Origin: Catellatospora sichuanensis
GTDB taxonomy: Bacteria > Actinomycetota > Actinomycetes > Mycobacteriales > Micromonosporaceae
Assembly: GCF_007483665.1 (NCBI RefSeq)
Contig: NZ_ML660183.1
Location: 62,001-126,000 of the forward strand
Direction: 5' to 3'
DNA: 64,000 nt
Shown: positions 50,480-62,225 of the stretch, one piece after another
Position numbering within the stretch: the stretch's first letter is position 1
Layout: each line of letters opens with the position of its first letter
Program-made: the position numbers and the translations under genes
Notes under the pieces: generated by a model
What the model was told of the DNA's origin: nothing
Databases searched by the model: none
What the model saw: only the letters and a program-made list of their open reading frames with translations

Positions 50480-50518
50480 CACCTCAAGCTAGCGCGTCTG
50501 CCATTCCGCCACCCGGAC
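50435..50518 (-). tRNA. tRNA-Leu (anticodon GAG), integration site of the element
   Basis: A minus-strand cloverleaf of 84 bases: acceptor GTCCGGG paired with CTCGGAC (one G-T), anticodon stem CTAGC-TTGAGGT-GCTAG giving anticodon GAG, a long variable arm (TGCCCGTATAGGGCG) as expected for Leu, and a T-arm GGGGGTTCAAGTCCCCC. CCA is not encoded. Its last 45 bases are also the end of the integrase gene, which reads in the opposite direction. Confidence 0.93.
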
Positions 50519-50655
50519 CGGTGGTGTCCGACCTTCTCCGGCCACCTCCGGAGGCATATCTCCGCTGGTGTCCGGCGTCAGCCGCACGAGCCACAACGAT
50601 ACACGCCCTCCGGTGATCACGCACATCGGGTTACCGGAGTCGGTAGTCTCCGGGC

Positions 50656-51219
50656 GTGAACGCTGCGGTATGGGTCGTCGCCGGCCCACCAGGGGCCGGC
50701 AAGAGCACCGTCTCCCGACTGCTCCTGGCCGCACTGGACCCGGTCCCGGCCCTGCTCGACAAGGACATCCTGTACGGCGGCTTCGTCGCAGCCACACTGC
50801 AGGCCGCGGGCCGCCCGCACGGCGAGCGCGAAGGCCCCTGGTACGACGAGCACATCAAGATCCACGAGTACGGAGGCATGACGGCCGCGGCCCGCCTGGT
50901 CCGCTCCCACGGCTGCCCCGTACTCCTCGACGCCCCGTTCACCGGCCAGATCCATGATCCAGACAGGTGGGCGGCCTGGACGACGGAGCTCGGCGGCGAC
51001 CCCGTGCACTTGATCTGGGTACGCACCGACCCCGCGACCCTGCGGGCTCGCCTACACGCCCGAGGTCTGGCCCGCGACGCCCAGAAACTGGCCGGGTTCG
51101 ACGCGTTCGTCGAGCAGATCCGGGCCGGGATCGAGCCCTCGGTCCCCCACCTGACCGTCGACAACCGCTCCGGCGCGGAACCGCTGGAGTCCCAGCTCAG
51201 AGACCTCCTGCACCGGTGA
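50656..51219 (+). CDS. P-loop kinase-like AAA protein
   Basis: A 187-residue nucleotide-binding protein from GTG. Walker A is [18 protein letters not shown] (about 6-23). [14 protein letters not shown] and [14 protein letters not shown] follow, and a lid-like stretch [20 protein letters not shown]. This is the pattern of small kinases of the zeta-toxin/gluconokinase-like group that phosphorylate small molecules or nucleosides. The substrate cannot be told. It is the first chromosomal gene beyond the tRNA. Confidence 0.75.
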   Translation: MNAAVWVVAGPPGAGKSTVSRLLLAALDPVPALLDKDILYGGFVAATLQAAGRPHGEREGPWYDEHIKIHEYGGMTAAARLVRSHGCPVLLDAPFTGQIHDPDRWAAWTTELGGDPVHLIWVRTDPATLRARLHARGLARDAQKLAGFDAFVEQIRAGIEPSVPHLTVDNRSGAEPLESQLRDLLHR

Positions 51220-51424
51220 CCCAGCCCGCACGACGACCGGGGTGAACGGCGCCACGCCGCAAGGCCGGGTCTGCGCCCCGGCCTCAGCCGCGAGGCCTGC
51301 AGCCTTGCCGATCCCACGGTGCGACGCCCGGTCCCCGAGGCGCGAAATCGTCTGCCGCGGGTCCCGCCGGTCACCGAATGAGCATCATCCGAGCACGCCA
51401 GCCGATGCAGGATCCGGCCGGTGT

Positions 51425-54352
<2,928 letters not shown>

Positions 54353-54377
54353 TCAGATGTCAACGCGGTCGGCCAAT

Positions 54378-54440
54378 GTAAAGAATATTTGACTCGACCG
54401 TGCGCCGCGACGTACCTTCAACATGTCAAACATTTTTGAC
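54378..54440. promoter_or_regulatory. Twin 16-bp palindromic operators between lacZ and the DUF4386 gene
   Basis: GTAAAGAATATTTGAC (54378-54393) and GTCAAACATTTTTGAC (54425-54440), centres 47 bases apart, consensus GTMAAR-N4-TTTGAC. The region is much more AT-rich than its flanks. Two sites about four and a half helical turns apart, 32 and 79 bases upstream of lacZ, suit a LacI-type or similar dimeric repressor. Confidence 0.65.
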
Positions 54441-54531
54441 TCCCCCGGCTCGGCGGCCCGCAAACGTGCCGCCCCTCCAGCGCAGACGCACCGCACAGCC
54501 CGGCACCCATCCCCACCCCTGGAGCGGTCCC

Positions 54532-55236
54532 ATGACGAACACGAAACGCACCGCCCGCATCACCGGCCTGGCCTACCTCGGCCTCGCCATCAGCGGCGTA
54601 TTCGGCTTCCTCCTCATCCGCCAGCAGCTCCACGTGCCCGACGACGCCACCCGCACCGCAGCCAACCTGATCGCCCACGAGTCACTCGCCCGCCTCGGCG
54701 TCGTCGCCGACCTCTCCATGGTGTTCACCCAGGCCGTCGCCGCCGTCTGGTTCTGGAAACTGTTCCGGCCGGTCGAACCCGTCGCCGCCGGCTCCATCGC
54801 CGCCTACGGCCTGGTCAACGCCGTAGTCGTCCTCGTCGCCGCCATGTGCTCCAGCACCGCCCTCGACGTCGCGCTGCGCGCCGACCCGACATCGGCCGCC
54901 GACGCGCTGCTGCTCTACGACCTCAGCACCACCGCGTTCACCCTCGGCGGCCTGTTCTTCGGACTGTGGCTGATGCCCATGGGCTGGCTGGCCATCCGGT
55001 CCGGCTACATGCCCCGCCCACTCGGCTGGACCCTCATCGCCGGCGGCATCGGATACGTGCTCAGCGTCCTGGTCGCCGTACTCGCCCCCGACGCCACCGC
55101 CGCCGTCACCGCACTCGTCGTACCCGCGACCATCGGCGAGTTCTGGATGGTCGGACACCTGCTCGTCAAAGGCGTCTCCGACAAGAGCGCCCCGAGCCGC
55201 CAATCGCAGCCCGACCCACAGCCCGTGGCGGCCTGA
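54532..55236 (+). CDS. DUF4386 family membrane protein
   Basis: A 234-residue protein with about six membrane segments (ITGLAYLGLAISGVFGFLLI; LGVVADLSMVFTQAVAAVWF; AAYGLVNAVVVLVAAM; LGGLFFGLWLMPMGWLAI; GWTLIAGGIGYVLSVLVAVL). It matches DUF4386, a family of uncharacterised bacterial membrane proteins. ATG follows GGAG. It diverges from lacZ across the twin operator. A transport or stress role cannot be stated. Confidence 0.85.
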   Translation: MTNTKRTARITGLAYLGLAISGVFGFLLIRQQLHVPDDATRTAANLIAHESLARLGVVADLSMVFTQAVAAVWFWKLFRPVEPVAAGSIAAYGLVNAVVVLVAAMCSSTALDVALRADPTSAADALLLYDLSTTAFTLGGLFFGLWLMPMGWLAIRSGYMPRPLGWTLIAGGIGYVLSVLVAVLAPDATAAVTALVVPATIGEFWMVGHLLVKGVSDKSAPSRQSQPDPQPVAA

Positions 55237-55263
55237 CCCGCCGGCCTGCGCCGGCACGATACG

Positions 55264-55294
55264 CAGCGGCGCCGCCCGGGGCGCGGCGCCGCTG
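55264..55294. terminator. Bidirectional terminator between convergent genes
   Basis: Perfect 12-bp stem CAGCGGCGCCGC with a 7-base loop, 28 bases past the DUF4386 stop and 13 bases past the stop of the opposite gene. Confidence 0.8.
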
Positions 55295-55306
55295 CTGGAA
55301 TGATGC

Positions 55307-56299
55307 TCAGTGCCGCAGCCGGTCCTCCATCAACCGCCGGACCGCTTCGGCCTGCTCGTCACCGGCGTGAAAGCGCATCGGCGACGTGTCCGCGTAGACC
55401 CCACTGCTCTCGTACGCCCGATCCTCAAGCTGCACCACCTGCCAGTCCGCGGCCAGCCGCTCGGCGATGCTGAGGCCACGTCTACCGGACAGGAACAGCG
55501 TCTCGCCGTCAGAGTTGGCCTGCGCCGCCGCGATGAGCCCGATGCCGGGCGCGTAGGCGTGTCGCACCGGCGGGGCGAGCAGCGGGCTGAACTCTTCGAC
55601 GATCAGAGCGTCGTCGTAGCAGATGGCGGGTGCGCAGACCTCGTCGGCGGCGGTGTCGACGACGAACGCGCACCGGAGCAGCCCGATGCCGGGCGCGTCG
55701 GCGCGCAGATACGGTGGCTCGTCCTCGTCGGGGTCTCCCGGCACGACGATCCCGGCCCGCGCACCGGTCACGCCTGCGATCCAGGCGCCGGGCGCGCCCG
55801 CGGGCAGCTCGTCGTCGATCAGTTCGGGGTACTCCCCCAGCTGCCAGACGGCGCCGTCGTCGTCCTGGGCCTGGAACACGAGCGCGGAGACCTCGGCGAC
55901 GCCGTCGCGCCAGTCGCGCTGCCACAGCACCCGCGTCCACACGCCGTCGATCTTCTTGACCAGGTCGGTGGCGGTGAGGACGACCACGTGGGGCAGCAGG
56001 GCGCCGCCGTCGTTGGCGACGGCTTGCAGGGTGAGCTCGGTGCCGGGTCGCAGCGGCTGGTAGGCGTTGTCGAGGTCGGCGGAGTCGCTGAAGTCGCGCG
56101 GGCGGAAACGGGCCGGTGGGCAGGGTCCTGGGTCGGCTGTCGCGGCCTGGGGCAGCACGGTGGCGGCCGGGCCGGGATCGGTGGTCGGGTCCGGTGTGGC
56201 CTGCGCGGGCGTGGCGGTCAGGGTGAGTGCGGCGGCGAGCGCGACGGCCGCCCGGGCGCGGTGCATTGTCCGTCGTGGACGAGCTTGATGGGTGTGCAT
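55307..56299 (-). CDS. Secreted protein of unknown function
   Basis: A 330-residue exported protein. GAGGAGG lies upstream of ATG 56299; MHRARAAVALAAALTLTATP is the signal-peptide core, cut near AQA. The mature part is strand-rich and acidic with DFSDSADLDNAYQPLRPGTEL, HVVVLTATDLVKKIDGVWTRV and EVCAPAICYDDALIVEEFSPL. Two Cys could pair in EVCAPAICYDD. The family was not identified with certainty; it resembles uncharacterised secreted actinobacterial proteins. Confidence 0.7.
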   Translation of the reverse strand: MHTHQARPRRTMHRARAAVALAAALTLTATPAQATPDPTTDPGPAATVLPQAATADPGPCPPARFRPRDFSDSADLDNAYQPLRPGTELTLQAVANDGGALLPHVVVLTATDLVKKIDGVWTRVLWQRDWRDGVAEVSALVFQAQDDDGAVWQLGEYPELIDDELPAGAPGAWIAGVTGARAGIVVPGDPDEDEPPYLRADAPGIGLLRCAFVVDTAADEVCAPAICYDDALIVEEFSPLLAPPVRHAYAPGIGLIAAAQANSDGETLFLSGRRGLSIAERLAADWQVVQLEDRAYESSGVYADTSPMRFHAGDEQAEAVRRLMEDRLRH

Positions 56300-56475
56300 G
56301 GTCCCGCCCCTCCTCGGCCGTGAACCTGTGGGTACTTATGCCCCATGTTCGGACAGTAGGGGGCTTTGGCAGGAATCTCCTATCAGGGTCACCCGTCTGC
56401 GTTTCCGTTTGACTCTGACGTGGCGGGAGGCGGCACCGTCGAGGCCGAACAGTTCTTCCAGCACTGAGGAGTGCC

Positions 56476-56961
56476 ATGACCACCGAGCCCTTTACCCGGA
56501 CCGCGCCGGGCATCGACCGTGACATCTACCCGATGCCCGCGTTCGTGAAGTTCGAAGCCGCCGACCTGCCCGCGACGACGAGGTGGTACGAGGCCGCCGG
56601 GTTCGTGGTCCTGGCGGCCATGCCCGGACCCGGCGGGTCGACGGGCCTGGTCCACCTGCGACGGCAGCGCTACCAGGACATCCTGCTCGTGCCCGCGCGC
56701 GGCCCTGCCGCCGGCGGAGGGCGGGTCACGATGGCGGCCGGAGGCGACGACCTGCGGCTACGCGCCGCGGACCTTCTCGCCGCGGCCGGCGGCGGCACCG
56801 TCGAAGGGCCCGCCCCCACACCGTGGCGCAGCGACGACCTGACGCTTACCGACCCTGACGGCAACGTCGTCGTGCTCACCGAGCCGCGCCGGGCCGACAT
56901 CGACGCCGACACGCAGTGGTCGGCGATGGTCCGCGACAGCGTCAACCGCACAGTCGCCTAG
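56476..56961 (+). CDS. VOC (glyoxalase/bleomycin-resistance fold) protein
   Basis: A 161-residue protein, GAGGAG 5 bases before ATG. The bab-beta pattern of a VOC metalloenzyme is present: FVKFEAADLPATTRWYEAAGFVV, LVHLRRQRYQDILLVPAR and TVEGPAPTPWRSDDLTLTDP with PDGNVVVLTEP at the end. Substrates of such proteins vary (glyoxal adducts, antibiotics, dioxygenase substrates); none can be chosen here. Confidence 0.85.
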   Translation: MTTEPFTRTAPGIDRDIYPMPAFVKFEAADLPATTRWYEAAGFVVLAAMPGPGGSTGLVHLRRQRYQDILLVPARGPAAGGGRVTMAAGGDDLRLRAADLLAAAGGGTVEGPAPTPWRSDDLTLTDPDGNVVVLTEPRRADIDADTQWSAMVRDSVNRTVA

Positions 56962-57054
56962 AAACGGCCGCACCACCTGGCCCGCCCACCCCATCGCGCG
57001 GCACAGCGGAATTCACCCTGGTCACACCTCGCCGGCCGGGCGATACTGCTGGTG

Positions 57055-57115
57055 ACGGCCATCGCGGCTGACCGAGAAGCGGGGAAGCTTACTCGGCCAC
57101 CACCGCGATGGCCGT
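57055..57115. other. Large composite hairpin in the convergent gap
   Basis: Arms ACGGCCATCGCGG (57055-57067) and its exact complement (57103-57115) enclose a second stem CCGAG/CTCGG and an inner AAGC/GCTT, giving a 61-base nested hairpin. It may be the bidirectional terminator of the VOC and helicase genes or a structured RNA. The rest of 56962-57298 shows no gene. Confidence 0.6.
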
Positions 57116-57298
57116 TCCGTCACCGCCCGCAGGACCGACACAACCCCAGACGGATCCGGCCCGTCGCCCGGCGGCCGCCAGGTGCGCAAGATCCAAGAGG
57201 GACCCGGGTCAAGGACGCAATGGGCCGGTGAGGGATTCGAGGCGGTGGCGGCCGTGCGGTTCGCGGCGCCAGGTGAGCAGGACCTCGAAGCGCGCTGG

Positions 57299-59992
57299 TC
57301 AGAACCAGTAATCCATGCGTTTGGCTACGCCCTGGGCTGCCGCGGCGAACGACCTGGTCTGCGCGTGGATCAACGCTGCGCGCCCGACATCGGACCGGGT
57401 GAAGACCAGCTCGGCGGGAGTGACGTGCCTGCGCCAGGCACGAAGGAACGCCTGCGCACGCTCAGCCTGCAAACCGAGCACGGCCGGCACCGCATGGTAG
57501 TCGGTCTGCTGCCGTGACCAGCGGTCCATGCTGCGGGTGATCAGGTATCGGGGCTTGCGGATCGGAGCGAGCACCTGATGGACGCTGTCGGCGAACAGCG
57601 ACCGCTCGGCGAACGTGCCGCCGCCGAGGGCGACGTGGTAGACCCCCATCGCGTTACGACGCACGACGATCGGGGCATCGCGCAGGGTGGCGGGGATCAG
57701 GCCGGTGTCGCACAGCGCGTCGCGTACCGCGTTGGCGATCGGTTCGATCGCACCATCGACCGGCAGGAAACGCAGCCACAAAATGGCCGCCCTGACCAGC
57801 TTGGGACCGGTCACCGCGGTCGCCAGCAGGGCGACCACCAGGAACGGCGCAATCGTTGCCGGGCCGCGGCCGAGCAGCTCCATCACCTGCAGCAACGCGA
57901 CCGACACGAAGATCGCCAACTGCACCATGAGCGCAGCCAACGTGCCACGGAACCGCAGAACCCGGAATTTCGGCGGTACGGGCAGCGCCACGCTCGGCAG
58001 GATCCGTCCCTCGGGGCCGGCCAGGACGGCATGCCAGCGCTGTGCGCGATCCTGGCGGTCGCGCAGCCGGGCCGCCATGACCGCGTTCTGCGCGGCGGCG
58101 TCGATCGGAACCTGGCAGCGGCCCCGGGAGTAGAAGTCGACACCGACCCGGCCCAGCCCGGTGACCAGAGCCGGCTCGTTTTCGGCGATGCCGCAGAACG
58201 TCTCGAACCGCTCGGCCATCTCCTCGATGTCGCGGCAGTCCCAGCCGCTGTCACCGACCTCGGCGTAGGTGGCCAGATGCCAGATCGAAGCCACCTTGCC
58301 AGGCTGGGCCGGGTCGGTGCGGATCGCCCGTCCCCGCATCTGGTTCGTGGTCATGAACGAGCCGACGAAACTGGCCAGGACCAGCGAGTTCACCTGCGGG
58401 GCGTCCCAGCCCTCGCCGAGCAGCGCGCGGGTCGCGACGATGACGTTGATGCGGCCCTCGGCCAACAGCGCGGTCAGCGCCCCGGTCAGCCGCTGCCCGC
58501 CAGCCAAGGTGACCTGCCGGTACCGGGCCAGCGACGCCACGGGCTGCACCTGCAGCCGGTCACCGTCGACCGCGGCTCGCAGATCCGTGATCAGGTCTTG
58601 GTGCACGACAGTCAGCCGGCCGGTGTGCAGGACCAGGCCGGTCGCGTCGCCCGGCCGGGCGGCGAGGCGATGAAAGATCGGCCACGCCCCCAGCGACAGG
58701 CCGCGGGGCTGCTCGCGGGCATGGTCGTCGTCGCGGATGTAGTCGGTGAGGATCACCTGACGCAGCTCGTCGCCCCGTTCGGCGGCTTCCAGCTCGTGGA
58801 TCTGCACGCACGCGTCGACCTTCGTGCGGCTGAGGTTCAGCTGCGGCCAGCCACGGCCTGGCTCGTCCAGCCCCCATTCGCGCCGCCACAGCAGGCCGTC
58901 GGCCCGCAGCCGTTTGCTGAGCAACTGCCGCCGGTCGGTGCCCGGGCCGTGCTCCCACTGCCTGGCGAACAGATATTCGTGCAGCACCAGTTCCAGCTCC
59001 ACCGGGCCCGGCCGACCCAGCTGGCCGGCTTCGGCGCCGAGGACGGCCTGCAGCGCTTCACTGGGCGTACCCGCCGAATGCAGCAAACGCGCGAGCGCGA
59101 GCGCGGTCTCCGGCGAGCCGGCGATCTGCGCCGCGTGCGCCCGCGGCTGCCGCGCCCACGGATGGGCGGCAAGCTCCGCGACGACCTGCGCGTCGTGCAT
59201 CACGTCGTCGCCGAGCAGCTCAACCATGCGGCGATGCTCGGCCAGGCGGGCGGAGTCGGCGCCGTCGGCCTCGGTCAGCCAGATGTAGTCATCGTGCGGG
59301 CACAGTGTCCCGGCCTTGACCAGTTCGGGCACGGAGATCTCGGCGTCGATCGGCCCGCAGAGTTCGAGGTAGCGGGCGAACTCGTGCCCCTGCACGTCGT
59401 AGGGCGGCGTCGCGGTCAGTGCGATCACGGTGAGGCCGTCGAGCGCGGCGACGATCTGCTGCAGCGCCGTCCACCAGCTTGCCCGCAGGTGGTGGGCCTC
59501 GTCGAGGATCAGCACCTTGATCTGCGCTACACGGAGCAGGTCGATCACGTGCTGCAGTTCGCCGCCGGACGGGCCGAGCTGCTCGGCTTCGTCGTCGGAT
59601 TCTCCCGTCGCGGCGGCTTCGAGGTCCTGCGGTGCCGCTGCCTGTTCGCGCGCGCGGGTGTGCAGGGCCTGGTAGGTGATCGAGTTGAAGAACCGCAGCT
59701 CGGCGAGGTCACGGCTGCGCCAGGTGGGGTCGGGTGTTTGATCCGGCGGCAGGAAGTCGCGCAGGCGGTCCAGCCATTGGTCGCGGATCGTCCGGGTCGG
59801 CGACATCACCACGGTGGGCCGGGCCAGCCGCCGGAAGAGTTCGATGCCCACCACGGTTTTGCCGGAACCGGGCGCCGCCACGACGTGCAGGCGGCCGTCC
59901 TGCAGCAGGGTCGGCAGTTCGTCGAGGACCCTGGCCTGGTACTCCCGCCAGGGCCAGCGGAACGTCATGCCGGCGACCTCTGCTGGGATCAT
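57299..59992 (-). CDS. DEAD/DEAH-box superfamily 2 helicase with C-terminal membrane segments
   Basis: An 897-residue protein. Helicase motifs: RWPWREYQARVLDEL (Q-like), Walker A AAPGSGKTVVG (about 39-49), DEAHH (164-168), ALTATPPYD (motif III), NVIVATRALLGEGWDAPQVN and QMRGRAIRTDP (motif VI). About residues 685-745 contain two hydrophobic stretches (LMVQLAIFVSVALLQVMELL and TIAPFLVVALLATAV), which is unusual for a helicase. The start is ATG 59992; the frame is open further but reads as shadow. It is close to type III restriction and ComFA-like SF2 proteins. Confidence 0.85.
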   Translation of the reverse strand: MIPAEVAGMTFRWPWREYQARVLDELPTLLQDGRLHVVAAPGSGKTVVGIELFRRLARPTVVMSPTRTIRDQWLDRLRDFLPPDQTPDPTWRSRDLAELRFFNSITYQALHTRAREQAAAPQDLEAAATGESDDEAEQLGPSGGELQHVIDLLRVAQIKVLILDEAHHLRASWWTALQQIVAALDGLTVIALTATPPYDVQGHEFARYLELCGPIDAEISVPELVKAGTLCPHDDYIWLTEADGADSARLAEHRRMVELLGDDVMHDAQVVAELAAHPWARQPRAHAAQIAGSPETALALARLLHSAGTPSEALQAVLGAEAGQLGRPGPVELELVLHEYLFARQWEHGPGTDRRQLLSKRLRADGLLWRREWGLDEPGRGWPQLNLSRTKVDACVQIHELEAAERGDELRQVILTDYIRDDDHAREQPRGLSLGAWPIFHRLAARPGDATGLVLHTGRLTVVHQDLITDLRAAVDGDRLQVQPVASLARYRQVTLAGGQRLTGALTALLAEGRINVIVATRALLGEGWDAPQVNSLVLASFVGSFMTTNQMRGRAIRTDPAQPGKVASIWHLATYAEVGDSGWDCRDIEEMAERFETFCGIAENEPALVTGLGRVGVDFYSRGRCQVPIDAAAQNAVMAARLRDRQDRAQRWHAVLAGPEGRILPSVALPVPPKFRVLRFRGTLAALMVQLAIFVSVALLQVMELLGRGPATIAPFLVVALLATAVTGPKLVRAAILWLRFLPVDGAIEPIANAVRDALCDTGLIPATLRDAPIVVRRNAMGVYHVALGGGTFAERSLFADSVHQVLAPIRKPRYLITRSMDRWSRQQTDYHAVPAVLGLQAERAQAFLRAWRRHVTPAELVFTRSDVGRAALIHAQTRSFAAAAQGVAKRMDYWF

Positions 59993-60039
59993 GCCCCGGC
60001 ACGCTAATCGACACCGGCAAACGCCGTGCGTCAGTTCGT

Positions 60040-60654
60040 TCACATGGCGATGTCCACCAGGACCAGCAGCAGGAACGGCAGCGCACCCAGGGCCCAGCAG
60101 ATGCCCGCCGTCACGAGCACCACCTGGTAGAACCGGCCCGGCCGACGCGCAGGCACCTGCGCATCGGCGTTTTCTGCCTGCGCCGTATCCGGCTCGTCCG
60201 CCGAGGCGCGGACCTGCGGGAAGAGTCCGCCGACACAGGCGACGACGGCGAACGCGGGCAGTACGGCGATCAGCCACGCCACGTAGGCGCCCTTCGCGCC
60301 GCCGCCGCGGCCGCTGCCGAAGTCCGGCGAGACCTCAGGGCCGATGTACCAGGCCAGCAGCCCGACCACTGCGGCGTACGCCAGCACCAGGGCGGCGTTG
60401 CACCAGCCCAGCCGGATCGACCGGCCCGCGTCCCGCGCCCAGAACGAGTGCAGCAGCGCTCCGGCCAGCGTCGCCACGACGAGCGAGGTCAGCAGCACGA
60501 ATCCGATCCCGTGCCAGCGTCCGTACGCTTCGCGCAGCAGCGGAACCTCGTCGGACAGCGCGCCCAGCCAGATGGTCGCGCCGATGGTGACGATGACGGC
60601 CACGAGGCTCAGTACTGCGCGCTGGTCACCGCTCCGAGGGGGATCTTGGATCAC
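60040..60654 (-). CDS. Membrane protein of unknown function
   Basis: A 204-residue protein starting at GTG (VIQDPPRSGDQRAVLSLV) with four membrane segments (VLSLVAVIVTIGATIWLGAL; GIGFVLLTSLVVATLAGALL; NAALVLAYAAVVGLLAWYI; VLVTAGICWALGALPFLLLVL). A polar Ala/Asp-rich loop lies between the third and fourth. It precedes the helicase by 47 bases on the same strand and may be co-transcribed with it; since the helicase also has membrane segments, they may work together. Confidence 0.6.
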   Translation of the reverse strand: MIQDPPRSGDQRAVLSLVAVIVTIGATIWLGALSDEVPLLREAYGRWHGIGFVLLTSLVVATLAGALLHSFWARDAGRSIRLGWCNAALVLAYAAVVGLLAWYIGPEVSPDFGSGRGGGAKGAYVAWLIAVLPAFAVVACVGGLFPQVRASADEPDTAQAENADAQVPARRPGRFYQVVLVTAGICWALGALPFLLLVLVDIAM

Positions 60655-60677
60655 GGCGGGGATGGTACACAGCGGTG

Positions 60678-60947
60678 TCACGGCTGCTCGGCGACCTCCT
60701 CGCCCGACACCGCGTCGACGAGGTAGACCTGCTCGCCGGCGCGCGGATCGCGGGCCTGCAGGAGGTGGAACAGCGGGGAGGCCGGGCCGCCGAGGTCGAC
60801 CACGGTGGCTCCGGCGCCCAGGACGGCGCGTTCCCAGCGCGGCGGCGCGGTGAAGTCGATGCGGGTGACCACACCGGGTGTCACCCACACCGGTATGCCG
60901 CGCAGCAGGCCGAACAGCTGCAGGTGGAAGTGGCCGCACAGGATGGT
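60678..60947 (-). pseudogene. C-terminal fragment of a calcineurin-like metallophosphoesterase
   Basis: The frame reads ILCGHFHLQLFGLLRGIPVW then VTPGVVTRIDFTAPP and ends with a normal-looking C-terminus (VYLVDAVSGEEVAEQP). GHFH and PVWVTPG are the last metal and structural motifs of Icc-type phosphoesterases. A stop codon stands directly upstream (60948-60950) and the N-terminal two thirds, with the other metal ligands, are missing. Confidence 0.8.
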
Positions 60948-61039
60948 TTATTGAGCGCCGATCAGCGCGGCCCGAGAGTGAATCGCCCGCGAGCAGTGTG
61001 GGCTTTGAGCGCAGGCAGCTCAGCGGATACGCGACGCTT

Positions 61040-61837
61040 TCACTGCCTCAGCAATAGCAGCTCATCGCCCCAGGCGTCGATGATCGGCCTGAGGAGCGGC
61101 TCGGTGCGTTGGCTGTCGAACGCTGCACACAACGTATCGATCCGTTGAAATGTCGCGCGCACGGCGGCAGGGTCGCCATCGAGCGTCGCTGTCAGCAGGG
61201 CCAGCAGTTCCGCCGCATCCCAACCGGGCACGGGGTGGTGATGCAGCTCCCAGGGCAGGTACTTGTGATACGGGCGGACGCGGCCTGCGAGCGTGAAGAT
61301 GACGTCCAGCAGCCAAGGCATCGACTCGGCGGCGTCAAGGCGGCATTCGAGCCCGCGGCCGTCACGGTTGTTCTTGAGGGCGCGATAGGCGTAGTTGATC
61401 CAGCCGTCGAGTCGGTCGTGCTCGACGAGGATCGACTCGGCTTCGCCGGTGGTAACGGTCGCCTGGCGGCTCATCGCGGACTGCACGCGTCCTGCGGTGC
61501 GGTCCAGCAGTACAGGCGCCCATGCGTACGACCACCGGAACCACCAGCCTGCCGATCCGAATGCCGGCACCTCCTCGAGCTCAGCGAGGGTGACCGGGAT
61601 TTCATCAAGCGCAGCGGAGTGCACTGTGCAGCGTCGGCCTTTGTCGGCCAGTACGACGTAGACATCGAGGTCGGATAGGTCGGTGGCGAGGCCTCTGCCC
61701 GCCGAACCGGAAAGAACCATGCCCAACAGACCCGTGCCGTGATCGGCCTGATTCCGGCACGCCACATCGATGAGCAGGCTGCGCTGCTCCGCCGGCAGCT
61801 CGGGCGGGAACTGCAGACGAGGCGTTCGATCGATCAT
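61040..61837 (-). CDS. Nucleotidyltransferase-fold protein (aminoglycoside adenylyltransferase-like)
   Basis: A 265-residue protein. The catalytic Pol-beta-type motif is GMVLSGSAGRGLATDLSDLDVYVVL (GS...G-x-D-x-D type, about 39-63), with two Asp in SDLDVYV. The C-terminal half is helical (DRLDGWINYAYRALKNNRDG and LPWELHHHPVPGWDAAELLALL). The layout resembles aminoglycoside nucleotidyltransferase-like proteins; substrate unknown. Confidence 0.75.
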   Translation of the reverse strand: MIDRTPRLQFPPELPAEQRSLLIDVACRNQADHGTGLLGMVLSGSAGRGLATDLSDLDVYVVLADKGRRCTVHSAALDEIPVTLAELEEVPAFGSAGWWFRWSYAWAPVLLDRTAGRVQSAMSRQATVTTGEAESILVEHDRLDGWINYAYRALKNNRDGRGLECRLDAAESMPWLLDVIFTLAGRVRPYHKYLPWELHHHPVPGWDAAELLALLTATLDGDPAAVRATFQRIDTLCAAFDSQRTEPLLRPIIDAWGDELLLLRQ

Positions 61838-61983
61838 GGATAGTCATCTTGACGTCGGACAATGGCAGCCGCAACCGAGTTGCGCCCACGGCAGGCAGAC
61901 GTGCAAGGCATCCGTAGCCGTGAGGCAACCAAGCTGCTCTGCCGAACACGGCTGTCGCCCCCAACGACGTCAGCCGCGGCCGA

Positions 61984-62082
61984 GTCACGATCCGCTACGA
62001 ACGCCGCGCCGACATCCACCAGGCCCTCGTCAGCCTCGCCTGCTCGATCATCTGTCTACGCCACCTGCGAGATTCTTTCTGA
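61984..62082 (+). pseudogene. IS5-family transposase C-terminal remnant
   Basis: VTIRYERRADIHQALVSLAC then SIICLRHLRDSF and a stop. This is the characteristic C-terminus of actinobacterial IS5-family transposases (RYERR.DIH.A.LSLA..LICLR.L). Nothing else of the IS remains, so it is a scar. The rest of 61838-62225 has no gene. Confidence 0.8.
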
Positions 62083-62225
62083 ACTGATCTCTAAGCCATG
62101 TACGGCAGGTGCCCGGGTTCTGTCCCAGCTCAGGTTCGCGACGATGCCGCTTGCCTCACCGGCGAGGAGACGATGCCGGCCTGACCGGTGGGGATCAGCT
62201 TCTCCTGCCGGATATTCTGCGCGGC

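Noticed and set aside
50434-50616. Open frame starting MSEGGLEPPRPIRALAPQ
   Set aside because: It is the antisense of tRNA-Leu read through to the flank, a common artefact next to tRNA genes.
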